From NCBI GenBank assembly GCA_019828565.1, contig JAHDYR010000064.1, positions 682,001-746,000 of the forward strand: 64,000 nucleotides of DNA, read 5' to 3'. Positions 36,144 to 47,625 of the stretch are shown here, piece after piece. The DNA comes from Carpediemonas membranifera (Eukaryota; Fornicata). The translations under genes and the position numbers were made by a program. Below the pieces are notes generated by a model, which ran no database searches, had not been told where the DNA came from, and saw nothing but the letters and a program-made list of their open reading frames with translations. Within the stretch, counting starts at the first letter, position 1; each line of letters begins with the position of its first letter.

Positions 36144-38234
36144 ATGGAAAGAGAAGAAGCACAAGAAGATCAGCAAGACACCTCCACCCAGTGTATACAG
36201 GGGCTGACGGGCTCGATGAGCCGTCGGTGGATGAGGTGGCAGGCCCTCGGGGCCAGCAGGGAGGTGGTGCAGCTGTTACGAGAGGGAGTGAAGGTCACCC
36301 CGGCAGCACCGGCGCTCAATGCGCACCTCCAGAAGGAGACAGACACGATGAAGGCTCTACTAGAGGAGCTACTGCAACAGAAAGCAATAGAGAAGGGCGA
36401 GGCGACGACAATATGCCCCCTGTTCACATTAGAGAAGAAGATCGCAGGCAGCTACCGTCTGATACACGACCTGAGACCGGTCAATGCATACCAAGAGGAC
36501 CTAACATTCAGGCTGAAGGGCCTAGCAGAGATACAGCATGGAGTTCCGAGAAACTCGTGGGGAATAACATTGGATATGAAGTCCGGGTACTACCAGCTCC
36601 TAGTGGAGGAGAACTCACGACAGGACCTCGGATTCTCGTTCGAGGGAGAACAATACAGATGGAGAGGACTCCCTTTCGGCCTCTCAACGGCGCCACGGCA
36701 GTTTCAGTCGGTTACGTCACAGATGGCGAAGATCCTGCGCTCACTTCTCGAAGGACTGATAATATACGTGTATCTGGACGATCTGCTCATAATCAGTCGC
36801 TCGAGAGAGTCGTTGAACGCCCAGGTCCCACGGATCTTAGAGATCTTGGACTCACTTGGAGTCGTCCTATCGAGAGAGAAGTGCCACTTGACCCCGTCCC
36901 AGAGGGTAACTTTCTTGGGCGTGATAGTCGACTTGCGCGAGATGACGATGTCGCTGCCAGAGGAGAAGAGGGCTCAATACAGCAGACTCATAGCCAACCT
37001 GCAACCCAAGAGACACACAAAGCGGGACCTTCAGACCCTTCACGGAAAGCTCCTCTTCTGCCGGTTCGCACTGGGGACGCGGGCACTTGTCCGGCTCAGA
37101 GAGCTGCAGGTCAGGATCGCTGGCTGCGACGAACGAGTGCGGTACCCAAAGTCCAGCCTGCCCCAGGACCTACGAACGGATCTGCGGTGGTGGGCCAGAC
37201 AGCTATCATCCGATCCGGCATGGTACTTCGGCCCAAGAGGCCAGGTACTTCGTATGGAGACCGACGCGTCGGACTATGCGTTCGGTGCGACGCTGTTTGT
37301 CGAAGACACGTCCCTCAACATCCAGGGCAGGTTCTCAGAGGCACAATGCTCCAAGAGCATCAACGCGAAGGAGCTATGGGCAATGGAGGAAGGCCTGCGG
37401 AGATGGACGAGCGACATTCAGGAGAGGGACCTACTCATAGCCGGGGACAACACATCAGCGCTTTCATGGGTCCTGAAGTCAAGCACCAGAGCTCCCCGAC
37501 ACATCAGAAGGACGATTGTGGAGCTTCACGACTACTTGTTCGAGATTGGCTGCAGGATAAGAACCAAGCACATTCCAGGGAGATACAACACGACTGCCGA
37601 CGGGCTGTCCAGGTACCGGAAGCTGGACTGGAACTCACCCGCGGCGATGCTCCAGAGCGCGCTGGAACGATGGGGGTCAGTAGACCGATCACTCTTCTGC
37701 GCGGAGAGATTCCTGCCGGAGGACCACGACTTCCAGACGGACGCATTTACATGCAATTGGTCAGAGATGAGGTCATTGGCGGTCCCACCAGTCAGCCTAC
37801 TGGACAATGTCATCGCCAGGGCGGAGGAGATCGCCACGTCAGACGAGACGCACCCCGCACTGCAGCAGAGAGGCCTATTAGTCATCGCACCACAACGCAG
37901 GACGAACTCCAACGCCAGACTGGCAGCCATAGCACAGGACTGGTTCGAGGCAGCGTTCCCGACCAGCTGGTGGGCCCACACGGAGATAGAGAGCCTCTTC
38001 ACAGGCAAGCAGAGAGCGACGTTCATAGCCTACTGGATCCCGATCGCCACAGAGACCTCGTCCTCACAGCCGGGGGAGTCCTGCAACAGAGAGCGAGAGA
38101 ACGTATCGCCGGCGGAATACAGGAGGAGCACAGGTGGCGAAGAAGCCCCAGAGAGTTCGAGACAGGCCCCAGAGATCAGATACTCGGAGCAGCACTCATC
38201 AGGGATCGGGAGCGGAGCACCCGAGAGCGCATAG
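36144..38234 (+). CDS. DIRS3b reverse transcriptase-RNase H (intact, about 696 aa)
   Basis: Uninterrupted version of the DIRS3 RT-RNase H: VYLDDLLIISRS, METDASDYAFGATLF, AGDNTSALSWVLK and TADGLSRYRKLDW are all in one frame, followed by about 150 residues without a known domain (NVIARAEEIATSDE ... SSGIGSGAPESA). The stop TAG at 38232 lies two bases before the recombinase-frame GTG at 38237. A different + frame (36101-38938) is open across the entire gene and reaches the recombinase. Confidence 0.88.
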   Translation: MEREEAQEDQQDTSTQCIQGLTGSMSRRWMRWQALGASREVVQLLREGVKVTPAAPALNAHLQKETDTMKALLEELLQQKAIEKGEATTICPLFTLEKKIAGSYRLIHDLRPVNAYQEDLTFRLKGLAEIQHGVPRNSWGITLDMKSGYYQLLVEENSRQDLGFSFEGEQYRWRGLPFGLSTAPRQFQSVTSQMAKILRSLLEGLIIYVYLDDLLIISRSRESLNAQVPRILEILDSLGVVLSREKCHLTPSQRVTFLGVIVDLREMTMSLPEEKRAQYSRLIANLQPKRHTKRDLQTLHGKLLFCRFALGTRALVRLRELQVRIAGCDERVRYPKSSLPQDLRTDLRWWARQLSSDPAWYFGPRGQVLRMETDASDYAFGATLFVEDTSLNIQGRFSEAQCSKSINAKELWAMEEGLRRWTSDIQERDLLIAGDNTSALSWVLKSSTRAPRHIRRTIVELHDYLFEIGCRIRTKHIPGRYNTTADGLSRYRKLDWNSPAAMLQSALERWGSVDRSLFCAERFLPEDHDFQTDAFTCNWSEMRSLAVPPVSLLDNVIARAEEIATSDETHPALQQRGLLVIAPQRRTNSNARLAAIAQDWFEAAFPTSWWAHTEIESLFTGKQRATFIAYWIPIATETSSSQPGESCNRERENVSPAEYRRSTGGEEAPESSRQAPEIRYSEQHSSGIGSGAPESA

Positions 38235-38236
38235 CC

Positions 38237-38866
38237 GTGGAGACGGCAAAGTACATCAGTTTTGCAGAACGTATGATGGAGGAGGAGGAGGAAGCTGGAG
38301 AGAACAGAGACACGGTAGGAGCAAGGGCAGCAACAGCCGTTTTCCTGGGCGAGATGGCACAACGCATTAGGGACGCAGACTGGAGAGCAGAAGTCGAAGA
38401 GATCGCACAGATGGCACCTGACGACGACTATCTCCTACACTACATGATACAAGAGATCCCATTCATTGCCAAGGACACATTCCTCGTCAAGGAAGCAAAT
38501 ATCAGGACTGGCCTAGAGTCGATCAACCATGGTCTGGAGAGCTCACCCATCCACAGGGCTCTGATACGCGCGTGTGCAAGAATGGCCGGCAAATGCGAGC
38601 TGACTGTGGGTCGTAAGACCGGAAAGGCATACCCGGTGACAGTCGAGCAGCTGAAGAGAGCAGCAGCCGCGGCGCGCAAGACCAAGTCACCGGCGCTCAC
38701 GCAGGCAGTAGCCTTCGGACTGACGTGCTTCTCCACCGTCAGCAGATCAGGGGAGATAATGAGCTTACTCACGACCGACGTTCGGCGGGTGAGAGAGGGC
38801 TACGAGATCACTATTCGAAGATCCAAGACCAGGGATGAGCCCATGGTGAAGCTGGTCCCACTACTA
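38237..38866 (+). pseudogene. DIRS3b tyrosine recombinase, truncated
   Basis: The N-terminal two thirds of the recombinase, including the first catalytic arginine (TVSRSGEIMSL). The HxxR and tyrosine parts are lost at the junction with the LINE at 38866, so it is inactive. It is in frame with a 945-codon ORF that starts upstream at 36101. Confidence 0.85.
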
Positions 38867-38953
38867 AAGGCCCGGCTACTCAGAAAAGGGCGACGCATTT
38901 TTAGGACCGCGCCTTTTTTGAAAGAATGGCCTATATAGTACGGAGCATGGACA

Positions 38954-41900
38954 ATGGGAGAAACTGGAAGGCCTGGACGGAGACCTCACCCGGATATGTA
39001 CATGTGGCCCGACTTTCGGACCCAAAAATTCCGACCCAGTTTATGGACTAGGAAAAGGGGAGAAATTTTGCACTCAACAATGCAGGTAGAAATACCGACA
39101 AGGATCAGGGATTCCACACAGAAGCAGTGGGAGGACATCAGGGAACTACTGGACAGCTTCCTCGCTGAAAGGAACGATTCAAGGACTCTACTTCTTCGTA
39201 GAACAGGCAAGTTTACAGGAAAGTCGCTCAATGCGAACTCCAAAGGACGCAAGGAAGTAATCATGAACGCCAGACGCATCCTCTTCGCAACCGGCGTCAC
39301 TGACAACAAGGACATCATCCTCAGGAACCCATGCGGCATCCACGGCCTCCGCGACCTTTTCTACATGCTCACAGAGGCGCTCAACCCCAGAGAAGAGGAA
39401 GCAAAGGACATGGCACAGGCACTGGAGCCCAAGACGCTGAAAGCGGGCTTCACTGGCATGGCAAGATGGCCATCTGAGAAGGACATCGAGACGGCGATCC
39501 TCAAGCCGAAGGAAGATGGGCCCATCGAATGGGATGTAGACAGGGACAGCGTCAAGAAGGCCGAAGGGTCGTTCATACTGGTATCAGGGGCTCATGGAGA
39601 CGAGGCCGTAGAAGGCGTGCCTTACGACAAGGTATGGGATCCGGCAAACCAAGGCCCGGTCACCAGAGTGGCCTACGAGCAAGAGGACTGCAAGTACAGG
39701 GTCATCCTAGAGCTAAGCGACACGTCAGCATGGTCCATCAGCCGCTTCATGGAGGAGGCTAGGGACATCCTCAGGCTTCAGGCACCGGAGGCCCCGGCCA
39801 TATGGCAGGCAGCATGGAACAAGTCAGGGATCTACCTGAAGGGCAGAACCAATATCCTGGGCGAAGGGGAGGAGACCCCCTTAGCAACGAGCCGCCGTTC
39901 CGGAAGGTGAGGCTGGAAGTGCTCAAGGCCACCTCGGTCCGCAGCAATAGGGACGAACATGCCGATCTGGACAGGTCGTCCGCTAGCACGGTCATCGACG
40001 GAGACGAGGAGCAACATGTCAAGGACAAGGAGGAACGACGCCAGCAGGCCACCATGCCCGGCAGGAGAAGCCTCGACGACAGCCTCCTGGAAGTGAACAA
40101 GGACATGGTCGGGGCCAACCAAGGCAAGATCGACCAGGACGAGGAGGTCGACTCAAACAAGGACAGCAGTCAGCCGCCGAGGATGCCTAGAAAGGACAAG
40201 GAGAAACGACTGGTGATCGGAGCCATCGACTTCGAGTGCGCAGACCCTGGCGTCAAGAAGGCAGGGATCCCTGCCATCCCGGTTGAGGGCGGGATCGTAC
40301 TCTTTGACCTCAGCACTGGGGACATTCTTGGACACGGGCATGGCCTGTATTACCAGGACATACCGGCAGCAAGCATGGACCAAGCGAGGTACACGGCATG
40401 GGCAGTGACGGGGCTGCCGCCGGCCACCTTCGTGGAGGTCGGGACGGGGCGGCCGCCGATCGAGTATGAGAAGCACATGCATACTTTCAGGGACTGGGCC
40501 AACCGCCTGGCGGCTCAGCTGGCAAGGATCGAAAGGTCGGAGGGTTGGAAGATAATCATGTATGCAAAGGGGGTGGAGATGGAAAGCTTCCTCCTCACGA
40601 ACCCCACAAATGGACTGGAGCAAGGAACCAGGGAATTCTTCCAAGCTAGGCTGGTGGACGAGAAGAAGCTACCAGAGATCCTGGAGAACAACGGCAAGGA
40701 GGAGGCTGGCCAAAACCTCAGGGACAACCTCGACAAGGCCAACTACCTGGAAGCAGTAACAACATGGTCAAATGGATGGCAGAACAGGAGCGAGCCCAAG
40801 GGAGTCTGTCCGTACCACAGACATACCGCGGGTTGCTACCACTGTGGGTTGGCGGATACAGTAGTCTTCACAGCCAGGATCAGGGCCCTATGCAAGGAGA
40901 GGATGAGCACCCCAGACGTCTACCACTACATGGGTAAGGCACTCGACAAGACCATGGAAGCAGTCGGGAAGGCGGAGCCGGGCATGGATATCATGGGAGG
41001 CCCGGAATTCGCGACAAGGAGGGACACCTTTGAGATCTTCGGCACGTACCCGATCGGGGACGCAAGGGACGTCAGCAGGGAAGTCGGCGACAGGATCCTC
41101 GTAGTCCCGGACAACGGACACCGCTTCGGCATCGGCTTCGGGTTCGGGGAGGTTCTGTTGGGCATGAAGGGCATCTTACTGGCCCCCCTCACAATCATGG
41201 ACAACGAAGGAGTGCTGGAGAGAAGCCCGCTATGGACCATCATGGAAAGAGCCACGGCTAACCAGCTCCGCATGGTACGCGTCAGGAAGGGCCTAGGGGC
41301 AGCAAGGGAGGAGGACATCATAACCATGGCCATGCTATACGAGTGGTGGCCCTCGAAGGAGGCTACGGCTCATCAAGGAGTCTGGGGCTGCGACGACCTA
41401 GCAGAGAGCCTCAGGGACTATGAGAAGGTCATAGTCAACGTCAAGGCCCCCAGGAACAGGGGGTAGGATCACCCTAGGGGCGAGCTTCATCCCGAGAGAC
41501 TGGGGCATGGTCAGGGTCAGCGAGGCTGGGACCATCCTAAGCCGCATGCGCAAGGAAGGGGCCAGACTAGTCTCGGCAGCTATCCCGGACGAGCCCAGAG
41601 CCAACACAGTCAATGTCCCAGGCATCACGTATGTCCCCACCATCGACGGAAAGTCCGAACAGCCATACCAAAGTAGGTTCTTCGACAACGGCCTGGAGGA
41701 AAAGGCGAGGCGGATTAGCACCAGGATGGTGGGCAGGCACTTCGGCCAGGACGCGGATCAAGGACATCACGACCAGCATGGAGACAGGGAAGAGGACAGA
41801 AGGGTAGGACACGGAGCTGGCGGTAGAGCTGGTGTCAGAGCTGACGACAGAACCGGCGACAGAGCTGGTAACATGAACAGGACCTCGGATCGTAACCACG

Positions 41901-42457
41901 GAGGAGACGACAGGGAGAGACAGGACAACACGGGAACGCAGATGAGAGGTTCGTTCAGCGGGAACACCTGGGCCGGTAGAGGCTCAGAGGGAGGCATGGA
42001 CAACAGCAAGGATCACTCTTCCTCCACGACGCTCAAGCGCAAGGAGGGCAGCACGAGTAGGATCATGGACTCGGACAGCGGAAAGAGAAGCAGGCACGAA
42101 GAGGACACGGACTGGGAGTCTGGAAGCAGACAGGCAACCGGCATGGACTCGGAGAAGCTGCGGCTCCGAAAGCAGTTGGCAGAGGCGCAACAAGAGATCT
42201 CAGCGCTCAAGGCTGCCCGACTCATGCAAGAGCAAGGCCACGGAAGGTTGGTGCTCTCCGGCGCCGCGACTAAGCCCAGCAAGGAGAAGCCCACGATCCC
42301 CCGGCACAAGCACAAGAAGGCTAAGAAGGCCAAGCAGATCTCACCCATGGACCTGATGACCCAGTTCATCATGGTAATGCAGAGTCTACAAGGACAGCAA
42401 GTGAGTCAGGCCGAGGACAGCTGCAGCGGCAGTGGGGAGTCCACGGAGGAGGAGTAA
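38954..42457 (+). pseudogene. LINE ORF1 region with an exonuclease/Maelstrom-like domain, three consecutive frames
   Basis: Three ORFs (38954-39910, 39802-41466, 41507-42457) read on into each other if one base is shifted near 39890 (SNEPPFRKVRLEVL) and near 41460 (GRITLGASFIPRDWG). The middle part has an RNase H-fold-like pattern: LVIGAIDFECADPG, VEGGIVLFDLSTGDILG, then CPYHRHTAGCYHC with ADTVVFTARIRAL. This resembles DEDD exonucleases or the Maelstrom domain. The last part is charged, with GDRAG-like repeats, a basic stretch (KHKKAKKAKQ) and an acidic serine tail. The protein should bind the element RNA; the enzymatic reading is tentative. Confidence 0.6.
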
Positions 42458-42789
42458 GGACATGGTAAAGCAGTATTCTTTCAAGGAACAAGCAACATTT
42501 TCTATATAATTCACAAGCCCTGGCTCCCACCCAGGGCCCGGCATTAGCTGAAATGCACTGCCGGTAGGCTGTAGCGGCAGCCAAAGGGGGGGTCACGTCA
42601 TATCGTCCCCCTCCTAAGTACCCTGCCCGAAGAATGGAAGGTCACCAGGTGGTAACAAGGTTGGCCTGACAAGGGTCACCGAGACCGGCATCTAGGCCCC
42701 TTGTCAGGACAAGGATAGCAGGAGAGGAGCGGGAAGCTGGGGCTCCCAAATTCTGGGAATTCGCAGGATAAGGAAACAGGACAAAGGCA

Positions 42790-44658
42790 ATGGTAACCTA
42801 CAAGATACTTAGTCTGAACACAGAGGGACACATAGGAAGAGGAAAGGACTTCACGGCGTCTATGGCAACGGCGATTCAGCTAAGGTTGAAGGACATAGAG
42901 GCAGTACTCATACAAGAGACATGGAGAACGGCGAATACGAGGGTTCATTGCTTCATGGACCTTGACTACGCACTAGCAGGGAGGGAGACGGAAGAGGACC
43001 TGGTCTTAGCCAACGAAAAACGAAAGGCGGATGTCAAAAGTCAGCACCGCATCAACCGACAACTAGGCATAGCAGGCAATGACGAACCTGCGCCAAGATG
43101 GAAGGGAACAAGGGAAGGCATCGGCACGATAGTGAGCCCACATGCAACTGCAAAGTGGGACATCGGCATATCGGACAGCCTATCGGGAAGAGTGCAAGCC
43201 AGCATAATGAGAACCGGCAGGGACATACCAGTCATCAACGTGTATGGCCCTCCATCCGGCCACAGCAAGCAGGAGAAGGATGGATTCAGGGACACTATAC
43301 AGAAGATCATGGACATGAAAGGGAGCATGGAGGCCATAATTATGGGAGACTGGAACATCGACCCAGGCCAGATGGAAAGATCCACCCGGTGGAAGGATAT
43401 GATGGAGAAGCACAGGCTCAAAGCCATCATACCCAAGTCTGGGACGCTCACATCAGGAACATCAACCCCGGACTTTGCAGTGACAACACCAGGAATCCAG
43501 GGGGCGGAGATTGAGGTGGTAGAGTCTCAGAAGGTCGGGGTATGGGGCTCAGCACACAATGGAATCACACTAGCATGGAAGGAACAACGGTACTATGGCA
43601 GAAGTGAGCGAGACGTGGCTCTGGCCATACCCGAGGTGCACACCTGGCCCATGAAAAAGAAGGAGGGGCCAGTCACAGTCTCAAAGCTGAACAGGATCAA
43701 GAGCTCGGACCAATGGGAAGAGACTATAAGAGCATGCATGGGCGACCCAGTGAACAACAGGGGAGCAAAGGCAAGGGACAAAGTGTTCGGGAACGGAGTG
43801 TGGAGCGAACTCCAGCGAACCCCATGGACAGAAATAGGCAACAGGACCAGGAAGGAAAGGATGAAAGAGGAGCTGGAGAAATTCTGGGGAGAGCGCAGGG
43901 CCAAATGGGTGGCCGACCTCAGCAGAAGTGCAAAAGGGGGGTATAGGGCCTCAAGGGCTTCAGTGGAAGCTGCCATCAGAAGGTGGTGGTGTGATAACCA
44001 ATACAAGGGAATGCCGGAGAGCCTCCTCAAGGACGGAGTGATAACCACGGACAAGGCGGCCATCAGCGAGATCCTCTTGCAACAGTATGCTAGAGTCAGC
44101 AGAGGCAGGAAACCCACCTGGAAGACATGGAGGGGCAGGGACGGAAATGAGTTCAAGGAAAGCGAGGTCAAAGCCGCAATCAAAAGGATCAGGAGGGACA
44201 CCGCACCAGGGCCTGACCTCACATCTGGAGACATGCTGAGAGAGCTGGATGAGAAAGGCCTTAGGGAAGTGACGAGGCTCATCAACAGGGTCTACAGGGA
44301 GGGCGACGTACCCAAAGCATGGAAGTATGCCACAGTGTCGGCCATACACAAGACAGGGAAGCCAAGGGTCAAGCCGGAATCATATAGACCAATATCCTTG
44401 ACACCATTGCTGTACAGGGTCTATGGTAGATTGCTCAAGATACGTCTGGAAGCAGCAACGAAAAGGTTCATACCAAGAGAACAGGCTGGTTTCCAGTCAG
44501 ACAGGGACGTCATCCAGCAGATACAGTACATTGTGCAGCGGCACCAGGAGGGGGTGAGACCACGTCAATCTTTCTGGACATCGAGAAGGCATATGACACG
44601 GTACCAAGGGACACTCTCATGGATAAGCTACAGGGTATGGGGGTGGAGGAGCACTTGA
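42790..44658 (+). pseudogene. LINE ORF2 part 1: apurinic endonuclease and RT fingers
   Basis: ATG at 42790 (MVTYKILSLNTEGH). Endonuclease motifs: N at the start (LSLNTEG), AVLIQETW, INVYGPPSG, IIMGDWNID, and the H in AHNGITLAW. RT then begins: RDTAPGPDLTSGDML, VPKAWKYATVSAIHKTGKP, SYRPISLTPLLYRVYGRLL, EQAGFQSDRDVIQQI. After QEGV, near 44555, one base shifts and the ORF runs into nonsense, ending at 44658. Confidence 0.85.
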
Positions 44659-45302
44659 TCAGGGCAATTCAAGGCACAATAAAGGAAACCTGGATATCAG
44701 TCAAGGGGGCAAAGGCATGGGAAAGAACCAACAGGGGAGTTAAGCAAGGGTGCGTCCTGGCACCGACACTGTTTGTGCTGTTCATGGCTAACTGGCCCCA
44801 CCTGGCCAGAAAGAAAATCAAGGGAGAACGGTACGACATCAGAGAACCGCCAAGGACCACGAGCCACCTCAGCGACCGACTACCGGCAGCACTTACCATG
44901 TTTGTGGATGACACTGCGGTCACAGGGAGCAAACCGGAGCATAGCCAGATGGTCGCCAACATAATGGTGGACATAATCAGAGAGCATGAAATGAGGGTGA
45001 ACGCCCAGAAGAATGTAATGATTAGCGTGGAGAGCAGCCCTAGTCAGGATCGAGGGGGTAACACTACTGCCAGAGAAGGAGGCGAGATACCTGGGATTAT
45101 GGATCGCAAGTGGGAAGGACCCTATGTCGGCCTGCATAAGGCGGAAACAGGAGCAGAGCGAAAGGTACAAGAGACTGGTGAGATGGGCAGGGTGGACCAG
45201 GGCAAACATGCCAGCACTAGCGAGCAGGCTACTACTGGAAATATATATATGGCCCAGGATCCTCTTCGGAGTCGAGGTGTGGGGGAACGCACCGGGAGGT
45301 AG
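44556..45302 (+). pseudogene. LINE ORF2 part 2: RT palm
   Basis: In the next frame: GGETTSIFLDIEKAYDTVPRD (first catalytic Asp), GVKQGCVLAPTLF, and MFVDDTAVTG, where the usual FADD is FVDD. A second frame shift near 45120 separates this from the thumb and C-terminal region. Confidence 0.85.
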
Positions 45303-46230
45303 AAGGATCTGGAATGACTGGCAGGGAATCATGGCAGGAACAGGACCGGGAGGGGGCGCAGCCATGAGGCTGATGAATGGATGGGTGGACCTCCAGGCAC
45401 ACATGGAAGGGCTGGCAGTCAAAAGGATAGTCAACTACAGGGACCAGGATATACCAGTCAGAAACAGAGAATGGGGGCGGGGCACGGTTATGTGGGAAGC
45501 TAGGGAGAGAGTGCAGCATCTACTGGAGGGCACCAGAGAGGGAGCCCCTAAACCAGCGCTACTGGATTATGGCATGGAAACGATCAGGAGGGGGTGGATG
45601 AAGCGGTGCAAAAGCCGTACGGCACTAGGACTAATGGAAATCATGGGGACAAGGAAATTAAGCAAGTGTCTGCAAGGTAAGCCTACGGTAGACCGAAAGG
45701 CTGGGAAGGGGCAAAGCAGGGCGGAATGGAAGAGAATTGTATCCATTGCAGCCAATGTCAGCCCATCCCCATCGTCGGCAGAGAGAGGGGAGGGCCCTAT
45801 GAGAGCCATCACAGAGCTGGCCCAAGGCGCTGACCTGAAGAGAGAAATTAGCAGACTATGCCCCCTATGCTCGGAGGAGTCGGAGGTGAGCCTGTTCTAC
45901 AGGATCATTAGGGAAAAGCCAGGACCAGCAAGGAAGCAGGAAATGATCAGGGAGTGGGCAGAGGGCCAGAGGCTAGGATCGGCAGCGCACATAATCTGTG
46001 AATGCCCGGCAGTAGACAGGGGAGATGCTTGGACAAAGCTGTGGACAGCAGCGAAGCACAAAACTAAGGACTTGGAAGTAAGGCAGGGCCCACAGGGCGA
46101 ATGGTACCAGGAAAGACCCATCCTAGAATTACAGCAACTAATAATATGGGGCTCGGAGGACATTTGGGAAGGCCTCACGGCAGGACTACGGGAACTGGCA
46201 AAGGTTTACAACAGCTTCAAGGTGGAATAG
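45120..46230 (+). pseudogene. LINE ORF2 part 3: RT thumb and C-terminal zinc motif
   Basis: RRKQEQSERYKRLVRWAGW and SRLLLEIYIWPRILFGVEVWG form the usual post-RT region. A cysteine/histidine motif, CPLCSEESE ... AAHIICECPAVDRGD, matches the C-terminal CCHC-like element of many APE-type LINEs. Stop at 46228-46230. Confidence 0.8.
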
Positions 46231-47140
46231 AAGCATGTCATGAACCCATGACTCCAGGACCGGGAAGGGATGGACAAGGAATCAGCCATGGACCACCCTC
46301 GCTGGGTGCTAAGCTCCTGGGATCAGTGAGGAAAGGCCCCACGTATCCCGGTAGCCAGGAACCAAAGCAAGGGAAGGAACGACTGCAAGGAAAGAACAGG
46401 AAGGACAGAACAGAAATAAGAAAGAAAGGACATGCCACAAGGACAGAGCAAGGATAAGGTCAAGGAAATCCATATTCATATGGTTGCACCACTCGTTGGG
46501 ACCCCAAGGAAACTGCAGGGACTGGCCACGGGGGTCGGAGGGGCACAGGTGCCCCTGCCGCCATTGTTAACGACATGGGAAACCAGGGACATGTAGTGCA
46601 AGCGAAATGTTGTAAGGGGTAACAGGACAACCAGGCCCAGTGCCTGGGGGTACACCACCCATGCCCTGACCCACGCCACCTAACCGGGGTAGACAGCATG
46701 GACTTAGTCACTTTCCCCGCCTTCGGGTAGGCTTCTTAACAGAGTCGAGGGGGCATGGAATTGGGGAACCGGACAGACGAGAGGGTGCCGTGGCTGAACG
46801 GCTCTACAAGGACTGCAGGGAAGCAAGGAGTGTCATAGTCAAGGTTCTGCAGGACGATCCTGCCTGTCAATGCCCCGAGGACAGACCCCCAGGCTCCCCG
46901 GATAGTTGCCGGACTTTCAGGGAGACAGGAAAGCATATTTGCACGGAGATGGCCGCAGGGCCTCTGGGGCGATTGGAATCGGCTTTCCGCGGAGACAGTA
47001 GCACCGAAAGCCCAAGGCAAACGCTGCTGACCAGTTTGCCACGGGAAATAGGCAGTACCCCGGGGCACTCAGTTCCAAGACAACGGGAAACAAGCTCAGT
47101 CCGGGGTCAGAATCCAAGCACCATAAATTTCTTCTTCTTC
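46231..47140 (+). other. LINE 3' UTR and TTC tail
   Basis: About 900 non-coding bases ending AATTTCTTCTTCTTCTTC. A short microsatellite tail replaces poly(A), as in several LINE clades. Beyond it the sequence matches D gag. Confidence 0.7.
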
Positions 47141-47226
47141 TTCCCGCTTGTATTCCTTCGCGGCGGAGTTGAGCAGTGGAAGGGAACTTACGTCGAATTT
47201 CGTAGCCATAGGGAGTGATTAATCAC

Positions 47227-47279
47227 TGTGGCGTAAACGACGGGTATTCGAGAATTCGTTTTAATCAGGTGATGCGTCA
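47227..47279 (-). repeat. D LTR, 53 bp
   Basis: Same 53-bp sequence as at 8808-8860. Followed on the minus strand by the 14-bp palindrome (47214-47227) and the gag ATG. Confidence 0.85.
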
Positions 47280-47573
47280 GTCGAGGTCCCAAGCGGGGAA
47301 GTGGTCTGCGAATGGCCTCGTCGGGCATGAGTGTAAGAGAGCTTCCCACTGTTCGAGCTCGGCTCTGTCTGCCGGCTGGAGGGCAAGCTCGTATGATGGA
47401 CGGAGTGCTTGCAGCCGACGCAGCTTGTGGACGAGCATCGACGTGTAGGTGAAGAAGCCCAGGCGGCCTATCACCGACGCCCAGTCCTGAGCCGTGATCT
47501 TGTTGGAGGATAAGGCGGTCCTGATGGTGTCGCGGTACTTCTCTGCCTTGTCTTTGGGAAGGATAATGGTCAT
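47277..47573 (-). CDS. 98-aa LTR-to-LTR ORF, second copy
   Basis: The same protein as 13739-14035, again with its ATG and TGA completed by the bordering LTRs. One nucleotide differs (position 47336 versus 13800), apparently silent. Confidence 0.72.
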   Translation of the reverse strand: MTIILPKDKAEKYRDTIRTALSSNKITAQDWASVIGRLGFFTYTSMLVHKLRRLQALRPSYELALQPADRAELEQWEALLHSCPTRPFADHFPAWDLD

Positions 47574-47625
47574 GTGGCGTAAACGACGGGTATTCGAGAA
47601 TTCGTTTTAATCAGGTGATGCGTCA
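47573..47625 (-). repeat. D LTR, 53 bp
   Basis: Its first minus-strand bases, TGA, are the stop codon of the integrase ORF that ends at 47623. Confidence 0.85.

Larger units (their letters stand above)
35330..38866 (+). mobile_element. DIRS3b, second tandem copy, 3' truncated
   Basis: Repeats DIRS3a from CATATCATCGATATG (offset 9225 up to the G site) without element G. Homology stops at ...CCACTACTA (38866), in the middle of the recombinase, where LINE sequence begins. Confidence 0.9.
38867..47140 (+). mobile_element. Non-LTR retrotransposon (APE-type LINE)
   Basis: ORF1 region, ORF2 with apurinic endonuclease, RT and C-terminal zinc motif, a long 3' UTR and a short (TTC)n tail. No LTRs. 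Single-base frame breaks occur near 39890, 41460, 44555 and 45120. The left flank is DIRS3b and the right flank is D gag, so the insertion site is not a simple one. Confidence 0.88.

Noticed and set aside
36101-38234. 945-codon ORF as an independent arginine/glycine-rich protein
   Set aside because: Over the RT region it has no recognisable domain and lies fully inside the RT-RNase H gene, whose frame carries all the motifs. Only its recombinase end is called; the overlap is reported as a finding.
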